A stretch of DNA of 33,135 bases from Candidatus Saccharimonadota bacterium (lineage in GTDB: Bacteria; Patescibacteriota; Saccharimonadia; Saccharimonadales; UBA4665), in NCBI GenBank assembly GCA_027357065.1, contig DAHVVZ010000021.1:1-33135 (forward strand), given 5' to 3'. Below are positions 1 to 9,800 of this stretch, piece by piece. Every line of letters starts with the position of its first letter. The first letter of the stretch is position 1. Made by a program: the position numbers and the translations under genes. The notes under the pieces are model-generated. The model saw nothing but the letters and a program-made list of their open reading frames with translations. It was not told the DNA's origin and made no database searches.

Positions 1-58
1 AAAGATAGTTTTTCCCACCAACCTAAAGAATAATCAGCGACAATCCTGCCAAAAAGGA

Positions 59-658
59 TTATTGTTTCTTGTTAGATTTTAAGTACGAATTGCTAGAGAT
101 GAACACTGTTGGCGCCGACCATAACGAGAAACTTGCTGCAGACCGCCCGCGCAGCGTTTCTACGGTTGCAATAATCCGGCGCAGAATAAACAAACCGGCA
201 GCCAGTAAAAATAGTGCAATTGGTATTTCTAAAATTACAGCTGTCAAGAGCGATGCACCTTGCTCATTCGTGCTCCAGGATAGGGTAACGTCAAACCAGG
301 CATCAACCGTTAATAGAGTAGCTGCAATAGTCAGCAATATTACCGATAGCTGGCGACGATGCAAAACCAGCCAAGCGGTCAGCGCAAAAATTAATGTCAG
401 CCCGACGTCGTAACCTACCCAAGCTAGCCTCCAGCCATGACTAGTAATCTTGGCTGGCAAACTATCATTTAGGTATACCGTCCAAGGTATGAGCAATAAC
501 GCACCTAGCGCAGTAATGGCAATAATCAGCGCTCTGCGCCGGGGACTGCGAGAGACAGGAGGTGGTGCGGTTTCGTGTAATAGCCTTGCTACACGGTTAC
601 GTTCTTCGTTAGTCCAGGCTTCGACTTGTTCTTTACTAGGAATGTTCTGGTTACTCAT
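59..658 (-). CDS. Four-helix membrane protein of unknown function
   Basis: The 199-residue product has a polar N-terminal segment of about 40 residues ending in a basic SPRRR stretch. About four hydrophobic segments follow (roughly residues 43-63, 80-98, 104-120 and 138-160), then a Ser-rich polar tail. The centre contains WRLAWVGYD and DAWFDVT, which I recall as conserved in uncharacterised actinobacterial membrane proteins; this is memory, not a search. The ATG at 658 follows AAGG with about 7 bases spacing on the minus strand. A TATAAT on the minus strand (709-704) lies about 45 bases upstream. It is probably transcribed alone, as the next minus-strand gene ends at 748. No catalytic motif is visible and I assign no function. 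Confidence 0.75.
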   Translation of the reverse strand: MSNQNIPSKEQVEAWTNEERNRVARLLHETAPPPVSRSPRRRALIIAITALGALLLIPWTVYLNDSLPAKITSHGWRLAWVGYDVGLTLIFALTAWLVLHRRQLSVILLTIAATLLTVDAWFDVTLSWSTNEQGASLLTAVILEIPIALFLLAAGLFILRRIIATVETLRGRSAASFSLWSAPTVFISSNSYLKSNKKQ

Positions 659-703
659 TAGGAGCCTTAACTTTAGTTAGCTGGATGCTTCCTTGCGCAA
701 ACA

Positions 704-709
704 ATTATA
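704..709 (-). promoter_or_regulatory. Probable -10 box for the membrane protein at 59-658
   Basis: A perfect TATAAT on the minus strand lies about 45 bases before the start codon. I see no convincing -35 box at the usual distance. Confidence 0.4.
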
Positions 710-747
710 TATAGCCAATATTATCGTACTTATTACTTGAAAATTAC

Positions 748-1623
748 TTAAAGTTTAGCGATTGAAGCGACCGCGGAGCTCATTGCCTGATATGACTCGG
801 GGTTGGCATCCTTGTTAGCCATAATGATCACGTGATCGATCCCGACATTTCTTAGCTTAGTGGCTTCGTCAATCAGCAGCGAAGGGTTGTTGGCGATTGA
901 GGTGCTGTCTAATCTTAAAAGAGAGGTCTTTTCAATCTCTGAAAATGGCCGTTTAATTTCTTCGCAATAGGATTTTAGTACATCCAGCTTGTGAACTAAG
1001 GCATCAATGTCCGCAGCGAAAAGGTTACAGGCATCGCCGTACTGAGCGACATAGCGCAGCGTCTTTTGTTCGCCGCCGCCGCCAATCAGAATCGGTGGGT
1101 GCGGTTTAGTAACCGGCCGAGGCGACAAGTAGGGCTCCGGCAGCTGATAAATCTTACCCTTAAATTCGCTGGCATCACCTTTCCACATTTGATGAACCAA
1201 TTTTAAAGTGTCCTCGAGGCGATCAAAGCGCTTAGATTGCAATGGATTAAGCAGACCCAGTGCCAGTGCTTCTTGCTCATTCCACCCGGCACCAATGCCG
1301 AAGTAAGCTCTCCCAGAGGAAACTACGTCCAGAGCCGTAACGGCATTAATCAATACTGCCGGCTCTCTATATATGACGCCAGTAACTAGCGTGCCCAGTT
1401 TAACCTTGCTGGTATTGCCAGCAATGAAGCCTAGGGTGGTGTAGGCCTCCATCATTGGCTCGGTATACTCGCCAATGCCCGGAAGCTGGAAAAAGTGGTC
1501 CATTACCCAAATGCTATAGATACCAGCGGCTTCGGCTGACTGCACGATTTCTTTTAGATTAGCCCCTATCTTATCTGTACCGCCGGGGTAATCGAAACGA
1601 TTGATTTGTAAGCCAACTCTCAT
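748..1623 (-). CDS. F420-type luciferase-like oxidoreductase, Rv1855c-like
   Basis: A 291-residue luciferase-like monooxygenase (LLM) TIM barrel. The N-terminus MRVGLQINRFDYPGG, the strand motif SIWVMDHF and the central GIGAGWNEQEALALG match the actinobacterial F420-dependent group typified by Rv1855c. That group usually carries hydride between F420 and an organic substrate; the substrate here is unknown. A Gly-rich ILIGGGGEQKTLR lies near residue 180, a typical phosphate-binding region of LLM barrels. The start has a strong Shine-Dalgarno site (AAGGAGGG, about 6 bases before ATG). It lies 16 bases downstream of a second LLM gene on the same strand, so the two form an operon. The actual cofactor (F420 or FMN) cannot be read from the sequence. 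Confidence 0.85.
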   Translation of the reverse strand: MRVGLQINRFDYPGGTDKIGANLKEIVQSAEAAGIYSIWVMDHFFQLPGIGEYTEPMMEAYTTLGFIAGNTSKVKLGTLVTGVIYREPAVLINAVTALDVVSSGRAYFGIGAGWNEQEALALGLLNPLQSKRFDRLEDTLKLVHQMWKGDASEFKGKIYQLPEPYLSPRPVTKPHPPILIGGGGEQKTLRYVAQYGDACNLFAADIDALVHKLDVLKSYCEEIKRPFSEIEKTSLLRLDSTSIANNPSLLIDEATKLRNVGIDHVIIMANKDANPESYQAMSSAVASIAKL

Positions 1624-1639
1624 AGCAGACCCTCCTTTT

Positions 1640-2611
1640 TTATAACTTACGTAACTTAGGTAAAACCTCGCGTCCTACGAGCTTTATTGTTTCAAGCTGA
1701 TTAATTGAAGTAACCTGGAAACATACCGTCTCGGCATGTAAATCATTAACTAACGGCGAGTAGATGTCTATAAAATCGCTGACTTGACTAATTCGGTTGT
1801 AGCGCTCAAGGATTGCTGCTTTTGGCAGGCTGTCAGCTTCTTTTTGAAGTTCCGCTGGATCAGACAGGACAGCCCGACTGGGTGCCCTTAGTCCGCGCCA
1901 TGGTAAAAGCGCCTGCCAGGCTTCATCGTCATTGCTGGCAAATACCGACCAGCGGCTAGCTACTAAGCGAAAATCAGGCTTATTACTATTCCTGATACTG
2001 TCTAGGATATTGGCCTTGGTTTCATCAATCTGTTTTACGCTCGTAATAATGCCATCGCACATGCTAGCCGCTGTGCTAGCCGACTTTGGACCGTCGGCCG
2101 CGAGTAAGATTGGAACCTTATTAATCGGCGGGCTGTGCAGCTTTAGATTGTTCACCTGATAATAAGCTCCGGAGTGGTTAACGCTTTCACCGGCCAATAG
2201 TTTTTGCATAATACCAATCGCTTCCTTAATCCGTTCAGAGCGTTCATTGTAATTAGGAAGCTTAAATCCAAGCGGTACTTCATTAATGTTTTCTCCAGAT
2301 CCAATCCCTAATTCAAACCGGCCAGCGCTTAATCTATCAAGAGTAGCGGCAGCTTGCGCTACAATTGCCGGGTGATAACGAAAAAGCGGGGTTATAACAC
2401 CGGTCATAAGTCTAATACTGGAAGTAGATGCGGCAATAGCTCCTAAAGTACTCAGAGCGAAGCCGCTAGCTCCGGCATCAAACACCCATGGCTGAAGATG
2501 CTCAGAAACCATTACTCCGTCAAAACCTTCCAGCTCCGCGAGTTTGGCCTGCTTAACTAAATCCTCGGGCTGAAATTGCTCGTCACCTAAAAACCAATAA
2601 AATTTTGTCAT
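1640..2611 (-). CDS. F420-type luciferase-like oxidoreductase, FGD-like
   Basis: A 323-residue LLM-family protein resembling the F420-dependent glucose-6-phosphate dehydrogenase subfamily. It begins FYWFLGDEQFQPEDLVKQA and has the barrel motifs GFDGVMVSEHLQPW, LMTGVITPLFRYHPA and FELGIGSGENINE. True Fgd enzymes bind glucose-6-phosphate, but many FGD-like paralogues do not, so I do not assign that reaction. The ATG at 2611 is preceded by AGAGGG at a suitable distance. It is the upstream gene of a two-gene operon with the Rv1855c-like enzyme. Two F420-type enzymes together suggest that the cell makes or imports F420; no F420 biosynthesis gene lies in this window. Confidence 0.85.
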   Translation of the reverse strand: MTKFYWFLGDEQFQPEDLVKQAKLAELEGFDGVMVSEHLQPWVFDAGASGFALSTLGAIAASTSSIRLMTGVITPLFRYHPAIVAQAAATLDRLSAGRFELGIGSGENINEVPLGFKLPNYNERSERIKEAIGIMQKLLAGESVNHSGAYYQVNNLKLHSPPINKVPILLAADGPKSASTAASMCDGIITSVKQIDETKANILDSIRNSNKPDFRLVASRWSVFASNDDEAWQALLPWRGLRAPSRAVLSDPAELQKEADSLPKAAILERYNRISQVSDFIDIYSPLVNDLHAETVCFQVTSINQLETIKLVGREVLPKLRKL

Positions 2612-2632
2612 TAGTTAATACCCTCTTTGCTT

Positions 2633-2651
2633 AGGCGAATAATAATCGCCT
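2633..2651. repeat. Small inverted repeat upstream of the F420-type operon
   Basis: AGGCGA and TCGCCT form a 6-bp stem with a 7-base A/T loop. On the minus strand it sits just before the Shine-Dalgarno site of the gene at 1640-2611. No U-run follows, so it is a poor terminator candidate; it may be a leader hairpin or chance. Confidence 0.3.
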
Positions 2652-2712
2652 TAATTGTCTTAGTTAAAACAATCGGCTAATGAATTTATTAGTATCTGGT
2701 TAGCTTAGTAAA

Positions 2713-2970
2713 CTAGACTTCAAGACCTAGTTTTTCGCCTAACGCCTGATTGCTCGGCTCAACTAGAACACTACCATCTGAAAAGATAATCGTCGGAATG
2801 CTCTTATAGCCGTGATTAATCTCGCTGACTTCCTCGGCTGCTCCTGGGACTGCATCAATATCTATATAGTCGTAGGCTATCTTTTTACTATCTAAGAATT
2901 CACGGCTACGTTTACAGTCACCGCACCAGGGTGCGCCGTAAAGTTTGACAATTGAAATTAAATCGCTCAT
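2713..2970 (-). CDS. Mycoredoxin-like glutaredoxin
   Basis: An 85-residue thioredoxin-fold protein with the active site WCGDC at residues 15-19 and the cis-Pro motif SIPTIIF around residues 57-63. Small actinobacterial glutaredoxins of this kind (mycoredoxin-1) reduce mycothiol mixed disulfides using the N-terminal cysteine. The gene follows the MshB-like deacetylase by 7 bases on the same strand, and the deacetylase's TAG stop is part of the TAGGAG Shine-Dalgarno site of this gene, so translation is probably coupled. The position in a mycothiol locus supports mycoredoxin over a glutathione-dependent glutaredoxin. NrdH or a general glutaredoxin is possible. Confidence 0.8.
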   Translation of the reverse strand: MSDLISIVKLYGAPWCGDCKRSREFLDSKKIAYDYIDIDAVPGAAEEVSEINHGYKSIPTIIFSDGSVLVEPSNQALGEKLGLEV

Positions 2971-2977
2971 CTGTCTC

Positions 2978-3703
2978 CTATCTAATATCTATTCTAACAA
3001 AAGATTCCGCGAGCTCATAACCGGCGCTTTGCCCGACTAGTTGGGCCATCTCTTTCACAAATTTAGCAGTATTCTTCATGTCACTAATCTGACTAGCATG
3101 CGCCTCTAGGGCTGCCAGCTTGCGGTCGAAGGTTTTAGTTATGTCGACATAGAAATTACCGTTATCGAAATTCGTTAGCAATACTGTCTTAGTTTTATGT
3201 GGCATGAAGCCTTCTTGGTACAGCTCAGGGAAGCTTAAGTGATCGCGGGCTAAGGGGAAGACTGCGTCTAGTGTTGCTTGTCCGGCCGCCCGGTGGTCGG
3301 GGTGATTAATAAAGCCGCGGCGGGCGGAGTAAAGCATCGACGGATCCATAGTGATTACGACGTCCGGTTTAATGGTACGAATAGCTTTTACGATCTCTTT
3401 TTTCAGATCCATAGTGACTTCCAGCATGCCGTCTGGGTAGCCAAGGAAACTAACGCTTTTTCCTTTAATTGCCTTAACTGCCGCTCTTTGCTCGGCTTCA
3501 CGAAACTTAACCAACTCTTCGGACGTAATTTCCGGATCGTCGCTACCCTTGCTTCCATCGGTAATAATTAGGTAATGCACCTCGGCGCCCTGACTTGCAA
3601 ACATCGACATCGTTCCTGATGCGCCAAAGTCTAAATCGTCGGGGTGAGCAGCCACTCCAAGTACAATCTTGGGTTTCAGTTCAGGAAATTCTAAAGCTGG
3701 CAT
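2978..3703 (-). CDS. MshB-like PIG-L/LmbE zinc deacetylase
   Basis: A 241-residue PIG-L-family protein. It has the metal-binding AHPDD motif at residues 19-23 (His, Asp and Asp) and the second motif HPDH near residue 136. The family removes acetyl groups from N-acetylglucosamine conjugates. MshB deacetylates GlcNAc-inositol in mycothiol synthesis and Mca is a related amidase. The protein is shorter than typical MshB (about 300 residues) and closer in size to BshB-type deacetylases, so the MshB call rests mainly on context: divergent mshC, a mycoredoxin gene downstream, and an inositol-1-phosphate synthase elsewhere in the window. There is no well-spaced Shine-Dalgarno site. TACACT lies 6 bases before the ATG on the minus strand, which suggests a leaderless transcript. 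Confidence 0.8.
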   Translation of the reverse strand: MPALEFPELKPKIVLGVAAHPDDLDFGASGTMSMFASQGAEVHYLIITDGSKGSDDPEITSEELVKFREAEQRAAVKAIKGKSVSFLGYPDGMLEVTMDLKKEIVKAIRTIKPDVVITMDPSMLYSARRGFINHPDHRAAGQATLDAVFPLARDHLSFPELYQEGFMPHKTKTVLLTNFDNGNFYVDITKTFDRKLAALEAHASQISDMKNTAKFVKEMAQLVGQSAGYELAESFVRIDIR

Positions 3704-3752
3704 TCACCTAGTGTAACATTTGCCGGTCGATAGACTATAATGCTTGGGATAG
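3704..3752. promoter_or_regulatory. Divergent promoter region between mshB-like gene and mshC
   Basis: Only 49 bases separate the two start codons. On the plus strand TATAAT (3736-3741) lies 11 bases before the mshC ATG. On the minus strand TACACT (3715-3710) lies 6 bases before the deacetylase ATG. Neither gene has a well-spaced Shine-Dalgarno site. The upstream parts of the two promoters must overlap, so a single regulator could control both. The -35 boxes are not clear. Confidence 0.6.
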
Positions 3753-4919
3753 ATGCGCATTTACGATACTACAAAAAAACTTTACCGCCAGTTTAATCCA
3801 TCGCACACCGTCAAAATTTATGTTTGCGGCATCACCCCCTACGCTTCGGCGCACATGGGCCATATTTTTACCTTCATGACCTATGATCTTTTGCAGCGCC
3901 GGCTAGAGGATGGTGGCCATGAAGTACAAATGGTGCGCAATATTACTGATGTCGATGACCCGTTATACGTTAAGGCGGCAGAGCTTAATACCGACTATAT
4001 TAGTTTGGCTAAAACTGAGGTTGCTTCTTTTCATAAAGTACTGCATCTCTTAAATTTTCGGCCGACCTATGCTGAGCCAAGAGCCAGCCAGTACATTACC
4101 GAGATGGCTGACTCAGTTAAAATATTGCTCGATAAGGGGGATGCCTACTACGTTAATCAGGATGTCTACTTTGATACCTCTAAGTACCCGAATTACGGGA
4201 AGTTCTCAGGCTATAGCCCGCTGCTGTTAAACAATCTGCTTTGTGAACGCGGCGGCGATCCCTTTCTAGAAACCAAGCGTCAGCCGCTAGATTTTCTGCT
4301 TTGGAAGAATATTGCTGATCCGGAAGATGCCGCTCAATGGCAAACGGTACTCGGTACTGGACGCCCTGGATGGCATATCGAGTGTAGCGTAATGTCCGAG
4401 ATTGTGCTTGGCGATTCTTTTGATATTCACGGTGGCGGCACCGATTTAATATTTCCACACCATGAATCCGAGATTGCCCAGAATGTCGCCTTGCACGGTT
4501 CACCGCTAGCAGATCATTGGATGCATGTTGCGCCGATGATTATGGCCGGTGAAAAAATGAGCAAATCACTTGGAAATATGGTCTTTGCTATGGACTTGCT
4601 AAAAGTTTACGAGCCAGCGGTTATACGTTTGGCGCTGATGCATTACCACCACCACATTGGTGGTGAATGGAAGGATGATTTCCTTAATGACGCTCGGCAG
4701 TTGCTGGCCAGAGTTCGTGCTTCCGGCAAGCAGTGCGACGATCTAGCCGCCACTAAGCTTTTAGCAGAAGTCCGTGAGGCGCTCGATGATGACATTAATA
4801 CCTTGGAGGTCATTAACGTACTTCAAGCATTTGTTGGCCACGCAAGTAGGGATACTGCGGCTAGAGATCAAGAACACCCCTTAGTTAAGCAGACCCTGAA
4901 TCTTTTAGGCCTAGTCTAA
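3753..4919 (+). CDS. mshC: Mycothiol cysteine ligase MshC
   Basis: A 388-residue protein of the class I cysteinyl-tRNA synthetase fold. MshC joins cysteine to glucosaminyl-inositol using ATP, the penultimate step of mycothiol synthesis. In place of the CysS GPTVY signature it has YVCGITPY (residues 23-30) and HMGH (34-37), as in MshC. Other MshC-like stretches are NITDVDDPLY, CERGGDP (164-170) and GRPGWHIEC. Zinc ligands would be Cys25, Cys211 and His236/His237; KMSKS is at 268-272. The C-terminal anticodon-binding part of CysS is absent, which agrees with MshC length (about 410 residues). It converges on typA with 16 bases between stops. A short CysS is the alternative but fits the motifs less well. 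Confidence 0.88.
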   Translation: MRIYDTTKKLYRQFNPSHTVKIYVCGITPYASAHMGHIFTFMTYDLLQRRLEDGGHEVQMVRNITDVDDPLYVKAAELNTDYISLAKTEVASFHKVLHLLNFRPTYAEPRASQYITEMADSVKILLDKGDAYYVNQDVYFDTSKYPNYGKFSGYSPLLLNNLLCERGGDPFLETKRQPLDFLLWKNIADPEDAAQWQTVLGTGRPGWHIECSVMSEIVLGDSFDIHGGGTDLIFPHHESEIAQNVALHGSPLADHWMHVAPMIMAGEKMSKSLGNMVFAMDLLKVYEPAVIRLALMHYHHHIGGEWKDDFLNDARQLLARVRASGKQCDDLAATKLLAEVREALDDDINTLEVINVLQAFVGHASRDTAARDQEHPLVKQTLNLLGLV

Positions 4920-4933
4920 CCTGATTATTAGAC
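4914..4933. terminator. Weak hairpin between convergent mshC and typA
   Basis: GTCTAA and TTAGAC form a 6-bp stem around an 8-base loop, covering the mshC stop and the short gap to typA. It lacks G+C content and a clear U-run, so it could only be a weak bidirectional terminator. Confidence 0.3.
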
Positions 4934-4935
4934 CC

Positions 4936-6759
4936 TTAGTGTTTGGCGCGCTTACGTTTGATTGGATCTAGCTCTTTTTTGCGCAGGCGTAAACTTTTGG
5001 GCGTTACTTCAATTAACTCGTCGCGTTCAATAAAGTTAAGGCATTCTTCCAAGCTAAAGATAACCGGCGGGGTAAGCTGTACTACGCCATCACTTGAGCT
5101 GCTACGCATATTGGTCAGATGCTTAGCCTTACAAACATTAATTTCCAGATCCTCCTGGTGCTTGTTAAGGCCGATAATCTGCCCGGCGTATACCTTCTCG
5201 GCCGGACCAACAAAGACGGTGCCGCGCTCTTCAGCAGTTTGCAGGGAATAAGGCGTGGTTAGCCCGGATTCAAAAGCAATCAGCGCGCCGTTTCTTAATT
5301 GTTGCAGCGGGGCGCCCATCGGTTGGTAGCCAATGTTTAGTGAGTTGAGAATTACTGTGCCACGGGTGCTGGTAATAAGTGTATTGCGTAAGCCTAAAGA
5401 AGTACGAGTAGGCATCGTATAGACAAGTTTAGTTATGCCCTTGCTACCTACAAACTGCTCTTTTAGAATCGCCCGTCGATTACCGGCCTCCATTTGCACG
5501 GCGCCGGCATACTGATCAGGCACGTCAATGACAACCTCTTCAAGCGGTTCCATGGTAACCCCATTCTCTTCGTGCGTGACTACCTGCGGGCGGCCAACTT
5601 CAAACTCATATCCTTCGCGGCGCATCGTCTCAATTAACACGCTTAGGTGTAGCTCACCGCGTCCGGACACTAAGAAACCGATGCCGTCATCTTCTACGCG
5701 CAAGCTAACGTTAGTCTCGAGTTCTTTTTGCAAACGCGCACTGATCTGCCGACTGGTATTAAACTCCCCTTCCTGACCTTTAAAAGGGCTGGTGTTCGGG
5801 CCTAGATAAACCTGCAGGGTTGGGGCTTCAACTTCAATTGTCGGCAAAGCTTCAGGTTGCAGTGCGTCGGCAATCGTTTCGCCAATTTGGGCGTCGGCAA
5901 TACCCGTCAATTGGACAATATCTCCGGCTACGCCGCTAGGGGCTTCAAATCTGCTGACTCCTTGGCTCATGTAAACTTTATCTACTTTAGCCTTAGATTG
6001 ACTTCCGTCTTTTTTGCACAAGACCACTTGGTCGCCAGGCTTGACTGATCCGCGCTTAATTCGGCCGATTGCATAGCGGCCTTTAAAGTTATCTGCGCCA
6101 AGCGCTGTAACCATCATTTGAAATGGCTTGTCGATCTCAATTTCCGGCGCCGGAACATGCTCAATAATTGCTTTAAAAATGGGCTCTAAATCGGCATCTG
6201 CCTCAGCATTAAGCGGTGGAGAGACCCAGGCTTTACCGGTCCGGGCAACAGCATAATATACCGGATAATGTAGCTGGTTCTCATGAACCGCCAGTTCTAA
6301 GAACAAATCTGCGAGTTCGTCTTCAACTTCGGCAATGCGCGATGTAGGTTTATCGATCTTATTAATGATAACAATCGGCTTTAGTTCCGCGGCTAAGGCC
6401 TTGCCCAGTACAAACTTGGTCTGAGGCATAGGTCCTTCCTGGGCATCGACAACCAAGATACAGCCATCGGCCATATTAAGGGTGCGCTCCACTTCGCCGC
6501 TGAAGTCGGCATGTCCAGGAGTGTCGATGATGTTAATACGGTAGTCACCATGCTGTACGGCGGTAACCTTAGCGGTAATAGTAATCCCTCGTTCGCGTTC
6601 CTGATCGCCGCTATCCATAATCAGTTCCTGGCTCATTTCGGCCTGATTGTCTCTAAAGGTATGGGATTGCTTTAACAGACCATCTACTAAAGTGGTCTTG
6701 CCGTGGTCAACATGCGCGATGATGGCGATGTTACGAATCTTGTTTGGATCTTGGCTCAT
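4936..6759 (-). CDS. typA: Ribosome-associated GTPase TypA/BipA
   Basis: A 607-residue translational GTPase of normal family length. The N-terminus has the P-loop AHVDHGKTT (15-23), the switch region [15 protein letters not shown] and NKID, followed by domain II, EF-G-like domains and the C-terminal BipA domain ending in a basic [17 protein letters not shown]. TypA binds the ribosome and supports 50S assembly and growth at low temperature or under stress. The ATG at 6759 is about 10 bases downstream of a leader hairpin whose 3' arm holds the only Shine-Dalgarno-like GAGGG. A consensus-like promoter lies further upstream. It is likely a single-gene transcript, convergent with mshC. Confidence 0.95.
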   Translation of the reverse strand: MSQDPNKIRNIAIIAHVDHGKTTLVDGLLKQSHTFRDNQAEMSQELIMDSGDQERERGITITAKVTAVQHGDYRINIIDTPGHADFSGEVERTLNMADGCILVVDAQEGPMPQTKFVLGKALAAELKPIVIINKIDKPTSRIAEVEDELADLFLELAVHENQLHYPVYYAVARTGKAWVSPPLNAEADADLEPIFKAIIEHVPAPEIEIDKPFQMMVTALGADNFKGRYAIGRIKRGSVKPGDQVVLCKKDGSQSKAKVDKVYMSQGVSRFEAPSGVAGDIVQLTGIADAQIGETIADALQPEALPTIEVEAPTLQVYLGPNTSPFKGQEGEFNTSRQISARLQKELETNVSLRVEDDGIGFLVSGRGELHLSVLIETMRREGYEFEVGRPQVVTHEENGVTMEPLEEVVIDVPDQYAGAVQMEAGNRRAILKEQFVGSKGITKLVYTMPTRTSLGLRNTLITSTRGTVILNSLNIGYQPMGAPLQQLRNGALIAFESGLTTPYSLQTAEERGTVFVGPAEKVYAGQIIGLNKHQEDLEINVCKAKHLTNMRSSSSDGVVQLTPPVIFSLEECLNFIERDELIEVTPKSLRLRKKELDPIKRKRAKH

Positions 6760-6769
6760 AAATAAAAAT

Positions 6770-6783
6770 GCCCTCTTGCGGGC
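6770..6783 (-). promoter_or_regulatory. Leader hairpin just upstream of typA
   Basis: On the minus strand GCCC, loop GCAAGA and GGGC form a short G+C-rich hairpin followed by ATTTTT and then the typA ATG ten bases after the stem. The 3' arm overlaps GAGGG, the only Shine-Dalgarno-like sequence. It resembles a small intrinsic terminator or a structure that masks the ribosome site. The stem is only 4 bp, so the effect is uncertain. Confidence 0.5.
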
Positions 6784-6798
6784 TTAAAACTTAGCTTA

Positions 6799-6827
6799 AT
6801 TATAACATAAGCACAGTTTATTGGCAA
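6799..6827 (-). promoter_or_regulatory. typA promoter
   Basis: On the minus strand TTGCCA (6827-6822), a 17-base spacer and TATAAT (6804-6799) make a strong housekeeping-type promoter. The expected start of transcription is near 6792, giving a leader of about 33 bases that contains the hairpin at 6770-6783. Confidence 0.75.
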
Positions 6828-6866
6828 TGAATGCTTCCTACGGGGTCAGGTTTCTGACTTTCTCTC

Positions 6867-9800
6867 TTATTGAGTATTGAAAGTGAAGGTCCCTAAGCCA
6901 ACTTGAGTGTTAGCGCTCATTGCATATACCGTTGCGGTCCATGATCCTGCTGGCGGATTAAAACTAACGCTAGCCTGACCACTAGCATTTGTTTGCAGAT
7001 CAGGTTGCCAAAGAAGAGTGGCGCCAACTGCATTTGCGAAACTGGGTATTGCTCCCCCGCCACCGCCACAACGGCCACCGCCACTACCTACAGGAGATAG
7101 TGACGATGAAGAGGAGGTCATAATTTGCCTGGCTGCATAGAAGCTAGCAAGAATATCCGGATTAACTTGGTTTGATAGAGCAAAGGAATTGGCACTAATA
7201 ATGTCCACAATCAGGGAAGTTGGTACGGCCTGATTATTGCTATCGGTAGTCGTTATATTAAGTGTCGAAGATTGATTGGCACTAATACTACTCGGAGCCT
7301 GGATAGATATATTTAACGATTTATTCAGGGGAGCGACGTTGAATGGCACACCTTCAGAATGGTAGATTCCGTTTAAGAAGTAATTGAAAGTTAGAGTGAA
7401 TGATGGAGCAAGATTGGGGGTAACGGTAAACGAGAAAGTGTTATTTCCTTGATTTAGGTTTAGCATCGACGGATTGTAGATCCTTCCCCTGTCCATCGTA
7501 ACCATCGCCCTGATAGCTGCAGGTGAATTAATAGTTAGGTTCACGACATCGCCGACCGCTAGATTGCCGGAGCTACCAGTAACGTTTAGATCATAGGTAA
7601 ATGCTCCACTGGTATCTTCTTGCTCGGATAACGGATAGTTGGCTACCGAATAGTAAGTTTGTGCAACAATCGTATTTCCGTACTGATCTTTAAAACTGAC
7701 CTTTAAAACCATGCTATCGCCGTTGTTGGCTAGTTGCGAAGACGGGATATCTATAGCTCCTAAACCAGAAGAGTCTGTCTGAACTGAACCAGAGGCCAGT
7801 TGGTTTGAATTGGTGCTATCTACTAGAACATACTGCAAGGTCGTGTTTACGAGTGGCAGATTGTCTAGCTGGTAAGCATAGGCATCACTTACTAGATTGG
7901 CTCCCGTAGGCAGCATGCTGCGCGTCGGACCAAACACTATATAGCCGTTTCCTTGATGCACGATAGCAGAAGCACCCCCTGCAGCACCAACTCCGGTTTG
8001 GTTAGGGAGATTAGCTTGAACAGTTACAATCTGACTATTGCCGTCACTTGGTAACGATGCCGCATTAACCGTATAAGTAGCCACGCCAGCTGCATTCAGT
8101 TGAACAGTTGTCGGGCTACCGGCTAGCTCATTCCCACCGTAGCCGAAATTTGCTTGATTAGCAGCAAGATTATTCTCGTAATAATCTTGCGAAAAAGTGT
8201 GAACGTCGATAGTTTGATTTGCTAGTGGCTGGCCGCTAGAGTTTATTGCCTTAATTGTCGCAGTTATACTATCGCTCGGAAGATACGAAGACTTACTAAA
8301 AGCCACGCTTATGGTGTTTGCTTGGTTAGTTGTAGCGGCTATTGTAAAGCTGGCTACTGAAAGGTCATTATTCGGGTTTCCGCTAATTGATTTTACAAAT
8401 AGCTGATACTGATTAAAGACATCGCCTTGATTGAGCCAGCTAGCACTGGCCGTAAAGCTACCGTTAAATGTACCGTCAGCGTTAACCGGAACAGTTAGTG
8501 TCTCAACTGGAGACGGGTCACCTTTATATGTTCCGACATATAACTGAACACTGCCGCCATTCGGGTTTGTGTATTGGGCGTCATTATCTAGACGCACATA
8601 ACCGGCAAATTTTATGCTGTCTCCAACGCTGTAGGTTGGCTTATTGGTAATCGCATAAACCGCCTGGGCGGTACTTAAGTTCTGATCTACCCTGATGTCC
8701 CCTCCGCTATTTAGCACATTTACAGGCACTATCGCGGTCTCATTGTTGTATGTTGCTACGACGATGTCTAAATTCTGATTAAATCCGTAGCTTGCGGTCG
8801 TTAGTCCGTTGAGCGTTTGTTGACCAAGTAAATTAACCGCACCATTGAGGTTATAGAAAGAGGCGTTAGCAGTGACGTCTTGGGCGCTTGCATAAGATTG
8901 AGCATCAATAATCGTTTTTTGATCATCTTGACGCAGCAACAAACCGAAATTACTTATGTCTATCCATACAAAACCAAGTTCTTTGCCGCTACTATCGGTA
9001 GCCACGGCCACGTAAAGTCCGTCGGGTTGAGATACGACATAGTTTCCGCCGCTAGCTACGCTTTGACTGCTTGTAACTACGCTCAAACCCGATGTCGAAA
9101 CTGCTAAATCGCTAAACTGAGGTGTTGTATAGCCATCCAAAGTAGTATTTGCGTAAACTAACGAGCTGAGCATGGCAGATACTGAGCCCTTATACAGCGT
9201 GACGTTGGCAGAATTTCCGACTTGACCGCCAAACTCCAGACTAAAAGTCTCATTTTGGCCGGAAGCTAGAGAGGTAAGATTATCGATTAAGCCGTTTTGA
9301 TCCTGGAAAGCAACCGAATCGCTAGGAATTGACGTTGTAAAGCCGTACGCCGTGGCTACTCCTAATTGCGTCCCTTGGGTGTTCTGCAAAGTCGGGTTTA
9401 TCATGACCGAATACTTCACCCCCTTCGTTAAGGGCTCGGCTGGCGCAAAAACAACCTGAGTCGGTGAATCACCCTGCTTAAAAGTGCCGTTTAGGGTTGG
9501 CGTAATAAACATGTTGTTCAGTAGCTTATCGGCATTAATCGGCTCATTAAAATTCAGTGTCAAAAGAGATGATGTGTTGACATTCGTGGCATTATTACTC
9601 GGTGACGTCGATACTAATCTAAACTGAACTACTTTAGCCTTAAAACTTCCGACGGTAATATATTGATCGTGTGGACGTGCTAGTTTCCAATAGCTAAGAC
9701 CCCCGGCCAAAACGACTACAAGCAACAAAAAGACTACTATGAAAGATTTCGACTTAAATATCCGCTTCCACCACGAAGTCTTTTTGGCTTGATCGTTGCC

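Noticed and set aside
1-58. Possible terminator at the left edge (AATCC/GGATT stem)
   Set aside because: Only 5 bp with A/T-rich flanks; too weak to call.
4180-4503. 107-residue minus-strand open frame inside mshC
   Set aside because: Antisense to a strongly recognised gene and of unnatural composition.
3753-4919. Cysteinyl-tRNA synthetase (cysS) for the 388-residue protein
   Set aside because: GITPY, HMGH and CERGGDP match MshC better than CysS, the anticodon-binding domain is lacking, and neighbours are mycothiol genes.
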